Origin: Flavobacterium weaverense
GTDB lineage: Bacteria; Bacteroidota; Bacteroidia; Flavobacteriales; Flavobacteriaceae
Assembly (NCBI RefSeq): GCF_003688495.1
Contig: NZ_REFH01000008.1
Coordinates: 434,001 to 498,000, forward strand
Direction: 5' to 3'
DNA: 64,000 nt
The notes below the pieces were generated by a model. It was not told the DNA's origin. It saw only the letters and a list, made by a program, of their open reading frames with translations, and searched no databases. The translations under genes were made by a program, and so were the position numbers. Positions 51,514 to 61,364 of the stretch are shown here, one piece after another. The first letter of the stretch is position 1. Each line of letters starts with the position of its first letter.

Positions 51514-54276
51514 ATGATAAATATTTCTTTCTTAGATAAAATTGCTTCTGTTTTAATTGAAAAGTATTCAAAATCTCTTTCGAATACAATTGTCGTCTTA
51601 CCTAATAAGCGCGCAAAGATATTCTTAATCGAAGCACTGAAAAAGCAAGTAAATACTAATATTCTTTCGCCAGAAATAATAAGTATTGAAGATTTTATCC
51701 AAGATATCTCAGGAATTCGTACTATTGATCCAATTGAATTACTTTTCGAATTTTATGAAGTCTATTTATCCATTACCGAAAAGTCGCAACAGCAATCTTT
51801 TGAACTTTTTGCAAATTGGGCTAAAACTTTACTGCAAGATTTTAACGAAATAGATCGTTATCTTCTTGATCCTTCACACGTTCTTTCTTATTTAAAAGAT
51901 ATTGAGGATATTAAAAAGTGGGGAATTGAAGTAGAAAACAAAACTCCGTTATTAGAGAGATATATTGATTTCTGGAAATTATTACCTAAATACTATCAAT
52001 CTTTATATGATCACTTATTAAATAAGGGAATAGGTTACCAAGGTTTAATTTATAGAGAGGCTGTAAATAACTTAAACAATTTCACAAAGTCAGTGCAAGA
52101 GAAGCAATACTTATTTGCAGGATTTAATGCGCTGAATTCCGCTGAAGAAAAGATAATACAACAGTTGATAGCTTCTGAGCAAGCTGAAATTTATTGGGAT
52201 GTGGATCAAACTTTTCTAAATGATCCGTATCATGATGCCGGATTGTTTGTGCGTCGCTTTAAAGAAAACTGGAAACATTATAAGTCAAATCCTTTTGAAT
52301 GGATTGTAGATGATTTTTCTCAATCGAAAAACATTCAAGTAATAGGAACTCCAAAAACTATAGGTCAAGCCAAAATTGCGGGAAGCATTATTGAGAATAT
52401 AACTAATGATAATTCATTAAGGAAATTAGATAAAGTTGCAATTGTACTTGGAGATGAAAATCTTTTGGTTCCACTTTTATATTCTTTGCCTGCAAGCGTT
52501 GGAGCGCTAAATATTACGATGGGTTATTCTAGTAAAAATAATCCAGCTCAAATATTGCTTGCAAAATTATTTAAAATGCACACTAATGCGCTGTCTCGTA
52601 ATAACAGCAGTTATGTGCTTTACTATAAAGACGTTTTAGATATTTTGACGCATCCGCTAGTTGAGCCTTATGCTAAAATTGCAGCGTTAGTTGCGATAAT
52701 AAATAAAAATAATTACACATTTATAACGCATCAAAAATTGATGGAGTTAAATGTGATACCGTCGGAGTTGTTTCTTTTATTATTTAAAAAATGGGAAAGT
52801 GGTTCTATTCCAGTTTTAGAAAGTATATCGCAATTATTGCAAACGATAAAAAATAATTTAAGCAATGACAGCGAAGAAGAGAAAATCACCAAAGCTTTCG
52901 TTTTTGCAATTTTTAAAGTTATCAACAAACTCATAGCGTATTACTCAAAACATCAGCATATAGATAAGATTGAAACACTTTATGCAATTTACAAACAAGT
53001 AATAGATCTTGCTGAAGTTTCTTTTGAAGGTGAACCTTTAAATGGACTGCAGATAATGGGAGTGTTAGAAAGTAGAGTTTTAGATTTTGATACTGTAATA
53101 GTTACTTCGATGAATGAAGGTAAGTTTCCGGCTGGAAAGTCCCAAAATTCATTTATTCCCTATGATGTGAAACGGGAGTTAGGCTTGCCTACTTTTAAAG
53201 AGAAAGATGCCATTTACACCTATCACTTTTACCACTTGCTGCAACGTGCAAAGAATATCTATTTGCTTTATAACACAGAAAGTGAAGGATTAGATGCAGG
53301 AGAAAAAAGCCGATTTATAACGCAGCTCGAAGTGGAAAAACAAGCAAACCATAACACAACTCACGAAATTTACAACGCTATTCTTCCTGAAACTGCATAT
53401 CAACCTATGATTATTCCAAAGTCAGAAAGTGTGATGTTGCGCTTAAAAGAAATTGCTGAGAAAGGATTTTCTCCTTCTGCTTTGACGAGTTATATTAGAA
53501 ATCCTATTCAGTTTTATTTCCAAAAAATATTGCGTATTAGCGAAGTGGAAGAAGTGGAAGAGAATATTGCTTTGAACACTTTAGGAACCATAATTCATGA
53601 AACATTAAAAGTTTTGTATGAGCCATTCATTGGTGAATTTATTTCAGAAAGCGACATAGTGAATTGCTTTAAGCAAATTGACGTTGAGGTTCTCAAGCAA
53701 TTTAAATTGGTTTACAAAGAAGGCGAAATAAAAAAAGGTCGAAATTTACTAGCTTTTGAAGTAGCAAAGCGAAACGTTTCTAATTTTCTAAAAGTAGAAT
53801 TAGAGAGTATTAAAAACGGTGATACTATTAAAATAATCGCGTTAGAACAAACTTATCAACGTACACTGCATCACAGTAGTTTACCTTTTCCAGTCTTGAT
53901 TAAAGGAAATGTAGATAGAATTGAAGAACGCAACGGAACGATTCGAATTATTGATTATAAAACAGGAAAAGTAGATAAGGCGAACGTAATATTAAAAAAC
54001 TGGAACGGTTTGACGGACGATATTAAGAGTGACAAGATTATTCAGGTTTTAGCTTACGCATATATGTACGAGGAGAAGGCTAACGGGCAGCCAGTTGAAG
54101 CTGGAATTATTTCCTTTAAAAATTTAAAATCAGGATTCTTACCATTTGTATTTAAAGAAGAGAAAGAGATGAATTCTATAATTGATGAAACAATTTTAAG
54201 TCAATATTTAGAGCAAATTATACTTTTATTGAATGAGATTTTAGATGTAAATATTCCGTTTTTAGAAAAAATTTAA
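51514..54276 (+). CDS. PD-(D/E)XK nuclease family protein (AddB-like)
   Basis: 920 residues from ATG 51514 (MINISFLDKIASVLIEKYSK). The same frame stays open upstream to 51352, but that part overlaps ompA and its terminator. N-terminal inactive helicase-like region (IVVLPNKRAKIFLIEALKK; VAIVLGDENLLVPLLYSLP; VIVTSMNEGKFPAGKSQNSF) and a C-terminal nuclease: His in LGTIIHETLKVLYEPF, then IKGNVDRIEERNGTIRIIDY and KTGK, the D-(E/Q)xK core. It fits AddB, partner of the helicase at 44980. The two genes are separated here by kbl and ompA. No Cys cluster for an Fe-S was located. Confidence 0.9.
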   Translation: MINISFLDKIASVLIEKYSKSLSNTIVVLPNKRAKIFLIEALKKQVNTNILSPEIISIEDFIQDISGIRTIDPIELLFEFYEVYLSITEKSQQQSFELFANWAKTLLQDFNEIDRYLLDPSHVLSYLKDIEDIKKWGIEVENKTPLLERYIDFWKLLPKYYQSLYDHLLNKGIGYQGLIYREAVNNLNNFTKSVQEKQYLFAGFNALNSAEEKIIQQLIASEQAEIYWDVDQTFLNDPYHDAGLFVRRFKENWKHYKSNPFEWIVDDFSQSKNIQVIGTPKTIGQAKIAGSIIENITNDNSLRKLDKVAIVLGDENLLVPLLYSLPASVGALNITMGYSSKNNPAQILLAKLFKMHTNALSRNNSSYVLYYKDVLDILTHPLVEPYAKIAALVAIINKNNYTFITHQKLMELNVIPSELFLLLFKKWESGSIPVLESISQLLQTIKNNLSNDSEEEKITKAFVFAIFKVINKLIAYYSKHQHIDKIETLYAIYKQVIDLAEVSFEGEPLNGLQIMGVLESRVLDFDTVIVTSMNEGKFPAGKSQNSFIPYDVKRELGLPTFKEKDAIYTYHFYHLLQRAKNIYLLYNTESEGLDAGEKSRFITQLEVEKQANHNTTHEIYNAILPETAYQPMIIPKSESVMLRLKEIAEKGFSPSALTSYIRNPIQFYFQKILRISEVEEVEENIALNTLGTIIHETLKVLYEPFIGEFISESDIVNCFKQIDVEVLKQFKLVYKEGEIKKGRNLLAFEVAKRNVSNFLKVELESIKNGDTIKIIALEQTYQRTLHHSSLPFPVLIKGNVDRIEERNGTIRIIDYKTGKVDKANVILKNWNGLTDDIKSDKIIQVLAYAYMYEEKANGQPVEAGIISFKNLKSGFLPFVFKEEKEMNSIIDETILSQYLEQIILLLNEILDVNIPFLEKI

Positions 54277-54333
54277 TTTTATTGCAATATCAAAAAGCTG
54301 ACAAATATATTCGAATTCTTTAAAACAACGCTA

Positions 54334-54582
54334 ATGATTAATTTGGCGTTAAGTACTGTGGCTTGGATATTTAGCGGATTTGAAACCTTTAAATATGTTC
54401 TTATAATTTTTGGTTTCTGCGTCACTATTTTGATAAAAGAAGTAAGTGCTAAAAACGAATATTTATTCTACTATAACAACGGAATTTCAAAAATACATTT
54501 AGTGCTTTACGCTTTTATTATGAATTTCATTTTTTCGGTAGCTGTTATTTTAGTTATCAATTTAATTCTGAAGTTAGTATGA
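54334..54582 (+). CDS. Small membrane protein partner of ABC ATPase
   Basis: 82 residues with two or three transmembrane helices (about 5-15, 18-37, 55-80). ATG 54334; the open frame extends a dozen codons upstream from a possible CTG (LTNIFEFFKTTL), which would complete a first amphipathic helix, so the true start may be earlier. Its stop overlaps the start of the ATPase gene by 4 bases (ATGA), which makes it a real gene. No family recognised. Far too short for a normal ABC permease. Confidence 0.65.
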   Translation: MINLALSTVAWIFSGFETFKYVLIIFGFCVTILIKEVSAKNEYLFYYNNGISKIHLVLYAFIMNFIFSVAVILVINLILKLV

Positions 54583-55250
54583 TTAAAAATATTTTAGAAG
54601 TTGATAGCGTCCAAAAGCAATATGATGGAAGAATCATAATTTCTGATGTTTATCTAAAATGTGAAACAAACGATATTATTGGTATTCTGGGCAGGAACGG
54701 TTCTGGCAAATCAACTTTATTAAAAATAATATTCGGAATTGAATCTGCGGATTTTAAATTTGTTAGAGTTGATGGTGTCGTTAAAGCTAACACTAGTGCG
54801 CTACTTGAGCAAATTAGTTATTTGCCGCAAGATAATTTTATTCCAAATGCCTTATCAGTAAAACGAACAATTCAATTGTCTATTTGTAAAGAGAAGTTGG
54901 TTGAATTTTATGCTGATGAAATGATTCAGTCGTTATTAAATAAAAAAATTAAGCAATTATCTGGAGGAGAACTACGCTACTTAGAAATCAAATTGATTTT
55001 AAATAATAACTCCAAATTCGTTTTACTTGATGAGCCATATAATGGTTTGTCACCAATTATGATCGAAAATATAAATGCTCTAATAACTAAGAAGTCAAAA
55101 GTAAAAGGTATCATAATTACAGATCATAATTATAAAAATGTCATAGATGTTTCCACCAAGCTAGCGTTAATGAAAGATGGTAAAATGTTTCATCTAAAAA
55201 ATAAAGAGGAATTGATTGAAAGAGGTTATCTGTCAAAAGGAATGCTTTAA
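54579..55250 (+). CDS. ABC transporter ATP-binding protein
   Basis: 223 residues, one nucleotide-binding domain: Walker A GILGRNGSGKSTLLKIIFG, Q loop ISYLPQDNFIP, signature KQLSGGELRYLEIKLIL, Walker B KFVLLDEPYNGLSP and switch His in IIITDHNYKN. LptB-like overall. Translationally coupled to the 82-residue membrane protein; no full permease adjacent. Its end overlaps the convergent hydrolase gene by 4 bases. Confidence 0.92.
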   Translation: MIKNILEVDSVQKQYDGRIIISDVYLKCETNDIIGILGRNGSGKSTLLKIIFGIESADFKFVRVDGVVKANTSALLEQISYLPQDNFIPNALSVKRTIQLSICKEKLVEFYADEMIQSLLNKKIKQLSGGELRYLEIKLILNNNSKFVLLDEPYNGLSPIMIENINALITKKSKVKGIIITDHNYKNVIDVSTKLALMKDGKMFHLKNKEELIERGYLSKGML

Positions 55251-56029
55251 ATCTTTTTGCAAAAGGAGAGTAATAAAACTAACAATTCATCGCGGTTTTC
55301 AATGTGACTCATGTGTCCGTCTGGAAAAGAAATCAATTTTACTGAAGTATTCTCTACTTGTTCCTTAGTTTCCTCATAGGGTAAAACATAATCTTTTTCA
55401 CCCAAAACGATTAATTTAGGATAGGGTGTGAGGTGCAACAGAACCTCTCGGTCCATTCTAATTTTCATTCCTTCTAATGATGCTACAATACCTTGCAAAG
55501 GTGTTTTCAACGCTTCCTTTTTTACATTTTCAATTTCGAAAGCGAGACGCTCTCTATTATTCTCACTGAATAAATTAGCAATAGCCAACGAAATAAAATT
55601 GATAAATGATTGCTTAACAGTCTTTACTGCACGATCTCGATTTATTTTACGTTCGTCGCTGTCTGCTCTTGCTGTAGAGTTTAGTAAAACTAATCCTTTT
55701 ATATTTTCAGGATATAGTTCTGCAAAAGCCAAAGCTACATATCCACCCATTGAATGCCCAATAAAGATGGCTTTGCGAATGCGTAAATCGGAAAGCACGG
55801 CTTGAACTGCATCAGCGTGATCTTCCATCGAATGCACATATCCCAAACATTCTGATTCACCATGACCTAACAAATCAATTGCAATTACTCGGTTTTTTTT
55901 AACAAATTCAGAGATGTAGAAATCCCACATCTTCTTATTTTCTAGAAAACCATGAAGCAAAACAATAGCAGTTCCTTTCCCGGTGTCAGAAAAGGAAATT
56001 TGCGTATTTTTAAATTGGATTTGTTTCAA
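55247..56029 (-). CDS. Alpha/beta hydrolase
   Basis: 260 residues. Oxyanion strand IVLLHGFLENKKMWDFYI, nucleophile Ser in FIGHSMGGYVALAFAELYP, acid Asp in VLGEKDYVLPYEETK and His in FPDGHMSHIENRDELL complete the triad. No signal peptide, so cytoplasmic. Similar to esterase/MhpC-like hydrolases; substrate not inferable. Confidence 0.92.
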   Translation of the reverse strand: MKQIQFKNTQISFSDTGKGTAIVLLHGFLENKKMWDFYISEFVKKNRVIAIDLLGHGESECLGYVHSMEDHADAVQAVLSDLRIRKAIFIGHSMGGYVALAFAELYPENIKGLVLLNSTARADSDERKINRDRAVKTVKQSFINFISLAIANLFSENNRERLAFEIENVKKEALKTPLQGIVASLEGMKIRMDREVLLHLTPYPKLIVLGEKDYVLPYEETKEQVENTSVKLISFPDGHMSHIENRDELLVLLLSFCKKI

Positions 56030-56132
56030 GGTTTGTTTTTTTACAAAACTAATGCTTAATTTTTTAAACCATAGAAGAGATATAAGTTAATGTAAGAGAA
56101 AATACTATATTTGAAAAAGCAACTTTTAATAG

Positions 56133-57368
56133 ATGAACAGACTTATTATTATTGGAAACGGATTTGATTTAGCTCATGGCTTACCTACTTCTTATAAGGA
56201 TTTTATAGATGATTATTGGAAGAATATAAAATCTTCAAGTTATGAAGATGAATTTATTTCTTTTCAGAATTTTGCTAAAGATTTTAAATTTGATGAAATT
56301 TCAAATTTAGTAGGGTTATCAAAACTAATTATAGAGAATGATGGAAAAATTAAATTTGAAAGTGCAGAGATATATCGTGAACATGGTAATAATTTAACGA
56401 CTGGGAAATATCCACGAGAAGATATTTTAGTTTATAAAAATGATTTTTTTAAGCTAATTAATCAGAAAAATGTTGAAAATTGGGTTGATATAGAAAACGA
56501 GTATTTCATATTATTGAAAAAGATCATTAAATCAGAACATCTCAAAAATTATGTATCAAAAGAATTTTTAATAAATGAACAGAAAATTCAAACTGAAAAA
56601 TTAAATAAAGAATTTGAACAAGTAAAAATTCTGTTGGAAAAGTATTTGAACGATAGAGTATTGAATGTTTTCGATCTACAAATGTCGTCGTTCTCAAGAA
56701 CTGAATCTTCTAAACTTCAAAAATTAATTACTCCAATAGGTGTGTCTTCAAATAAAGTAGATTTATTACAAGAGTTTCATGAAAAAGATCATAAAGAAAT
56801 TGAAGATCAACTTAAGGAATCGAAGGAACTTGGTAAAAATAATAGTCGAGTTCACATATTAAATTTCAATTATTCTCGTACTCCAATTAGGTATACTAAT
56901 AATACGGCGAATGGAATAGAAGTCAATTTTATTCATGGAGTAGTGGGTGATAAAGATGAAAATAAAATTAATTTTGGCTTTGGAGATGAAATGGACGAAG
57001 ATTATAAATTAATAGAAAATATTAATGATAATGAATATTTGAGGAATTTTAAATCTTTTTTATATCTTCAGAATTCAAATTATAAAAGTCTACTAGATTT
57101 TATTGAAAATGATAAATTTCAAATTTATATCATGGGTCATTCTTGTGGTTTGTCAGACAGAACTTTATTGAATACAGTGTTTGAAAATGACAATTGTCGA
57201 TCTATAAAAGTTTTTTATCATAAAAGACAAGACGGTACTGATAATTATACTGAGCTTATTCAAAATATATCTAGACATTTCAATAAAAAGAAGTTGATGA
57301 GAGAGAAAATAGTTAACAAAACACTATGCCAACCTTTGCCGCAAATTCAACTACCTCGATTTAAGTAA
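56133..57368 (+). CDS. abiH: AbiH family abortive-infection protein
   Basis: 411 residues. N-terminal NRLIIIGNGFDLAHGLPTSY is the hallmark of the AbiH family (phage abortive infection, first seen in Lactococcus). C-terminal half carries the other conserved parts: VHILNFNYSRTPIRY, VNFIHGVVGDKD, FQIYIMGHSCGLSDRTLLNT and IKVFYHKRQDGTDNYTELIQ. Very rich in AAA/ATA/TTA codons compared with neighbours, suggesting recent arrival. Alone among core genes, with no other defence gene beside it. Mechanism of AbiH is not known. Confidence 0.9.
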   Translation: MNRLIIIGNGFDLAHGLPTSYKDFIDDYWKNIKSSSYEDEFISFQNFAKDFKFDEISNLVGLSKLIIENDGKIKFESAEIYREHGNNLTTGKYPREDILVYKNDFFKLINQKNVENWVDIENEYFILLKKIIKSEHLKNYVSKEFLINEQKIQTEKLNKEFEQVKILLEKYLNDRVLNVFDLQMSSFSRTESSKLQKLITPIGVSSNKVDLLQEFHEKDHKEIEDQLKESKELGKNNSRVHILNFNYSRTPIRYTNNTANGIEVNFIHGVVGDKDENKINFGFGDEMDEDYKLIENINDNEYLRNFKSFLYLQNSNYKSLLDFIENDKFQIYIMGHSCGLSDRTLLNTVFENDNCRSIKVFYHKRQDGTDNYTELIQNISRHFNKKKLMREKIVNKTLCQPLPQIQLPRFK

Positions 57369-57403
57369 TACGGCTCACATTTCTGAAAACCGTTATTAAA
57401 ATT

Positions 57404-58204
57404 TTAAAATCTATTATCACCATCAAGTAAGTTTCCTAATCCTCCCAACAAACTTCCTTCGTCACGACTTTTTCCGCCTGCTCGTGGTGCGGAAGCAATG
57501 ATTCTATCAGCTAATCTACTGAATGGTAATGATTGTATGTAGACAGTTCCTGGTCCGCGAAGCGTTGCATAAAATAAACCCTCGCCACCAAAAATTGAAT
57601 TTTTTATCCCGCCGATAAATTCAATGTCGTAATCAACATCTTTAGTGAAACCTACAATACAGCCAGTGTCGACCTTTAGCACTTCGCCGTTTGCTAATTC
57701 TTTTTTAGCTAGAGTTCCGCCTGTATGTACAAATGCCATTCCGTCGCCTTCTATTTTTTGCATAATAAAACCTTCACCGCCAAATAGACCACGACCTAAT
57801 TTTTTAGAAAATTCGATTCCAATAGATACACCTTTTGCAGCGCAGAGAAAAGAGTCTTTTTGGCAAATAAATTTGCCGTCGTATTGAGTCAAGTTAATTG
57901 GAATAATTTTTCCAGGATAAGGCGCAGCAAAAGAAACTTTGCCTTTTGCATTATTTTGATTGATAAAGGCGGTCATAAATAAACTTTCACCAGTTAGCAC
58001 CCTTTTTCCAGCGCTTAGCAACTTATCAAATATTGTATTTTGTTGTACAGAACCATCTCCAAAGATGGTCTCCATCTTAATATTGTTGTCCATCATCATG
58101 AAACTACCTGCTTCGGCAATTACAATTTCTTGTGGATCTAATTCTATTTCTACATATTGCATTTCTTCGCCATATATGTGATAATCGATTTCATGTGCTT
58201 GCAT
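57404..58204 (-). CDS. AIM24/TIGR00266 family protein
   Basis: 266 residues from the ATG giving MQAHEIDYHIYGEEMQYVEI; an alternative ATG 24 bases upstream would add MQNLKHKT. Beta-rich family: EIVIAEAGSFMMMDNNIKME, TIFGDGSVQ, SFAAPYPGKIIPINL, GGEGFIMQKIEGDGMAFVHT, GGIKNSIFGGEGLFYATLRG and a Gly-rich tail. Function in bacteria unknown; mitochondrial relative AIM24 affects inner-membrane structure. Convergent with abiH. Confidence 0.92.
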   Translation of the reverse strand: MQAHEIDYHIYGEEMQYVEIELDPQEIVIAEAGSFMMMDNNIKMETIFGDGSVQQNTIFDKLLSAGKRVLTGESLFMTAFINQNNAKGKVSFAAPYPGKIIPINLTQYDGKFICQKDSFLCAAKGVSIGIEFSKKLGRGLFGGEGFIMQKIEGDGMAFVHTGGTLAKKELANGEVLKVDTGCIVGFTKDVDYDIEFIGGIKNSIFGGEGLFYATLRGPGTVYIQSLPFSRLADRIIASAPRAGGKSRDEGSLLGGLGNLLDGDNRF

Positions 58205-58375
58205 GGTTTTATGTTTTAGATTTTGCATTTCTGGAATATGAAAATTGATTATTAGTTAAGTTTTTAAAAACGTTCTTAATCTTTTATGTCTTGAATAGGA
58301 CGTTGTTAAATAGATAAAGTTACAGTTTTTAGATGTAGAATAGAATTTGAGTTTTATTGTTTTATGTTTTCTCGT

Positions 58376-58492
58376 GGAAGTGCGCAAGGGATAGTAGTGA
58401 AAAGCCCACAGCATCGCATTTTTATGCGTTGCGAGGACTTGTAGTGGATAGCCCGACCCAACTGAAGTTCACGGAAGTTGGGTTGCGCCCAA
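58376..58492 (+). repeat. Dispersed structured repeat, copy B
   Basis: GTGCGCAAGGGATAG, then TAGTGAAAAGCCC (58395-58407), hairpin GCATCGCAT / ATGCGTTGC (58411-58432, one mismatch), TAGTGGATAGCCC (58442-58454), second hairpin ACCCAACT / AGTTGGGT (58456-58463/58476-58483), and a GCGCCC end. The two TAGTGRAWAGCCC motifs bracket the first hairpin. I recognise the sequence from many Flavobacterium genomes; it shares its plan with copy A at 44829-44911. Fills most of the gap between the AIM24 and pepP genes. Confidence 0.6.
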
Positions 58493-58496
58493 AAAA

Positions 58497-58524
58497 AATC
58501 GGTTCACATTGCTGCAAACCGATT
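58497..58524 (-). terminator. Terminator after pepP
   Basis: AATCGGTT / AAACCGATT; eight A's at 58491-58498 give a T-run on the minus strand. Confidence 0.85.
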
Positions 58525-58545
58525 GATACTTTATAAATTACTGAA

Positions 58546-59838
58546 TTATGCGTTCATTAAATCTTCTATTTCTTCTATTTCAATAGGGATGTTTCGCATC
58601 ATGTTGAAGGGCTCGCCACTTTCCTGAACGATTAAGTTATCCTCTAGTCTGATTCCGAAACCTTCCGCTGGAATATAAATCCCTGGCTCTACGGTAAAAA
58701 CCATGTTCGCTTGCATAGGTTCCGTTAGGATTCCGTAATCATGCGTGTCAAGACCCATGTGATGCGAAGTTCCGTGCATAAAATATTTCTTATATGCTGG
58801 CCAATCTGGATTTTCATTTTGCACATCTGCCTTGTCAAGAAGTCCTAATCCAAGTAACTCTGAAGTCATTAGTTTGCCAACTTCAATATGATATTGCTTC
58901 CACAATGTTCCTGTAGTAAGCATTTTAGAAGCCTCATTTTTTACACGTAAAACTGCGTTGTAAACTTCTTTTTGACGGCTAGTATATTTACCTGAAACTG
59001 GAATTGTTCGAGTCATATCGCTAGAATAATTTGCATATTCAGCAGCTACATCTAGTAATATTAAATCGCCGGCTTTACATTGCTGATTGTTTTCAATGTA
59101 GTGCAATACATTAGCGTTATTTCCTGACGCGATGATAGGCGTGTAAGCAAATCCTTTAGAACGATTTCTAACGAATTCATGAATTAGCTCGGCTTCGATT
59201 TCATACTCTGTTACATTTGGTTTAACAAATGAAAGCAGTCTTCTAAAACCTAATTCAGTGATATTACAAGCTTTTTGGATTAAATCCAATTCCTCAGTTT
59301 CTTTTACAGAACGAAGACGTTGAAGGATCGGATTACTTTTAGCGACAGTATGCGCTGGGTATTTTTCTTTCCACCATTTTACAAAACGAGCTTCGCGAGT
59401 TTCAGTTTCTACCGTAGCGCGGTAATGTTCGTTTGTATTGATATAAATAGTCTCAGAGTGCGTCATCATCTCAAATAAGATTTTTTCAAATTCGTGTAAC
59501 CAATACACTGTTTTGATTCCTGAAACTTCAAATGCGCGCTCTTTAGTTAATTTCTCGCCTTCCCAAACTGCTATATGCGCACTAGTTTCTTTCAAAAATA
59601 ACATCTCTCTTTGATGTTCATAAGGAGCATCTGGGAAAAGCAATAAGATGCTTTCTTCCTGATCAACGCCACTTAAGTAAAATATGTCGCGGTGTTGTGC
59701 AAAAGGTAAAGTACTATCAGCCGAAACTGGATAAATATCATTAGAGTTGAAAATCGCAACACTTTTTGGCTTCATTTGAGCCATGAATTTTGCGCGATTT
59801 TTTATAAATAGATTGCGTTCAATTTGATGGTATTTCAT
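58546..59838 (-). CDS. pepP: Aminopeptidase P family protein (Xaa-Pro aminopeptidase)
   Basis: Metallopeptidase removing N-terminal residues before proline. 430 residues: N-terminal creatinase-like domain (RNLFIKNRAKFMAQMKPKSV) and C-terminal pita-bread fold with the dinuclear metal ligands: Asp in LILLDVAAEYANYSSDMTRT (two Asp), His in FMHGTSHHMGLDTHD, Glu in VFTVEPGIYIP and Glu in GIRLEDNLIV. Complete. Cytoplasmic, no signal peptide. Confidence 0.95.
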   Translation of the reverse strand: MKYHQIERNLFIKNRAKFMAQMKPKSVAIFNSNDIYPVSADSTLPFAQHRDIFYLSGVDQEESILLLFPDAPYEHQREMLFLKETSAHIAVWEGEKLTKERAFEVSGIKTVYWLHEFEKILFEMMTHSETIYINTNEHYRATVETETREARFVKWWKEKYPAHTVAKSNPILQRLRSVKETEELDLIQKACNITELGFRRLLSFVKPNVTEYEIEAELIHEFVRNRSKGFAYTPIIASGNNANVLHYIENNQQCKAGDLILLDVAAEYANYSSDMTRTIPVSGKYTSRQKEVYNAVLRVKNEASKMLTTGTLWKQYHIEVGKLMTSELLGLGLLDKADVQNENPDWPAYKKYFMHGTSHHMGLDTHDYGILTEPMQANMVFTVEPGIYIPAEGFGIRLEDNLIVQESGEPFNMMRNIPIEIEEIEDLMNA

Positions 59839-59928
59839 AAGAATTTAGTTTAAACTTTTAATTACTCAAAAATACTAAGATTAAATTGGTTTGAGCGAAG
59901 CATTTGGTAAATTTTAATAGAAAAGAGA

Positions 59929-59968
59929 AAGCGCAGAAAATAAAATTTAGATTTCATTTTCTGCGCTT
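59929..59968 (-). terminator. Terminator after aceA
   Basis: AAGCGCAGAAAAT (59929-59941) / ATTTTCTGCGCTT (59956-59968); perfect 13-bp stem with 14-nt loop. Confidence 0.8.
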
Positions 59969-60039
59969 ATTTCAGTTGTCATTTTTTTAAAAACATCAAA
60001 TTTCGAAGTGTTTAAAAATATCAATACAAATGGTTGTTG

Positions 60040-61320
60040 CTAGAATTGAGCAGCTTCCGTAGAATTTTTCATTGCAGTCGTTGATGATTTTCCAATAGTT
60101 ACTGTGTTTTGTACTGCATCAAAATAAGAAGTTCCAACGAAACTTTGATGTTTTACGGCTTTGAAACCATGTTGTTGCAATGCAAATTCGCGTTCTTGTA
60201 ATTCAGAGTAACCTGCCATTCCTCTTTCTTTATATGCTTTTGATAATTCAAACATACTGGTGTTTAAGGCGTGAAATCCTGCAAGAGTAATGAACTGAAA
60301 TTTATAACCCATTTCGGCAAGATCCTCTCTAAAGGTTTCCATTTCAGGAACTGATAATTTTGCAGCCCAGTTAAAAGAGGGTGAACAATTGTACGCTAGC
60401 ATTTTTCCAGGAAATTTAGCGTGTATTCCCTCAGCAAATTTTCGAGCATAATCTAAGTCGGGATTACTAGTTTCCATCCAAATTAAATCAGCGTAAGGAG
60501 CGTAACTTAATCCGCGATCAATTCCTTGTTCTACTCCGCAATTCACATAGAAAAAACCTTCTCCTGTTTTTTCTCCTGTAATAAATTTGGCATCTCGAGG
60601 ATCAATATCACTTGTCAGTAAGTTTGCAGCATCAGCATCTGTTCTTGCTACAACAATTGTTGGCGTTCCCATAACATCTGCCGCAAGTCTTGCTGCAATC
60701 AATTTGTTAATGGCTTCTTGTGTAGGAACTAAAACTTTTCCACCTAAATGTCCGCATTTTTTAGCAGAACTTAATTGGTCTTCAAAATGAACTCCGGCAG
60801 CACCAGCTTCGATCATTGCTTTCATTAATTCGAAAGCATTTAAATTTCCACCAAAACCTGCTTCCGCATCAGCAACGATAGGTACTAAATATTGTTTTTT
60901 ATCAGCAGTTCCATTTACAACTTGTATTTGATCTGCGCGTAAAAGTGCATTATTGATTCGTTTTACTACTAGAGGAACACTATTAGCAGGATATAAGGAT
61001 TGATCAGGGTACATTTCGCCAGCTACATTCGCATCAGCGGCAACTTGCCATCCGCTTAAATATATGGCGTCAAGTCCAGCTTCAACTTCTTGAATAGCTT
61101 GGTTTCCTGTAAGCGCTCCCAGACCAGCTACAAAGTCTTGAGCGTTTAATTTATTCCATAGATTAGTAGCCCCAATATGAGCAACGCTGTGTTCTATTTG
61201 GTACGAACCTTGTAATTTCACAACTTCTGCTGCTGTGTAAGGTCGCTCAATTCCTGCCCATCTTGGATTTGTAAGCCAGTCTGTAACTAATTCTTGTATT
61301 CTAGTTTCTGTAGTTTTCAT
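60040..61320 (-). CDS. aceA: Isocitrate lyase
   Basis: Glyoxylate shunt enzyme splitting isocitrate to succinate and glyoxylate. 426 residues. Catalytic Cys189 in the signature [38 protein letters not shown] and [15 protein letters not shown] supply the metal and substrate sites; NCSPSFNW is present. Normal length. 44 bp downstream of aceB and cotranscribed with it. Confidence 0.97.
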   Translation of the reverse strand: MKTTETRIQELVTDWLTNPRWAGIERPYTAAEVVKLQGSYQIEHSVAHIGATNLWNKLNAQDFVAGLGALTGNQAIQEVEAGLDAIYLSGWQVAADANVAGEMYPDQSLYPANSVPLVVKRINNALLRADQIQVVNGTADKKQYLVPIVADAEAGFGGNLNAFELMKAMIEAGAAGVHFEDQLSSAKKCGHLGGKVLVPTQEAINKLIAARLAADVMGTPTIVVARTDADAANLLTSDIDPRDAKFITGEKTGEGFFYVNCGVEQGIDRGLSYAPYADLIWMETSNPDLDYARKFAEGIHAKFPGKMLAYNCSPSFNWAAKLSVPEMETFREDLAEMGYKFQFITLAGFHALNTSMFELSKAYKERGMAGYSELQEREFALQQHGFKAVKHQSFVGTSYFDAVQNTVTIGKSSTTAMKNSTEAAQF

Positions 61321-61364
61321 CGTTGTAGTTTTTTGGTTGTTTGTTGATAGTTGTTTAGTTTGCT

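Noticed and set aside
57366..57394. TAATACGG / CCGTTATTA inverted arms between abiH and the AIM24 gene as a terminator
   Set aside because: Imperfect stem with a long loop and no T-run; too weak to list.
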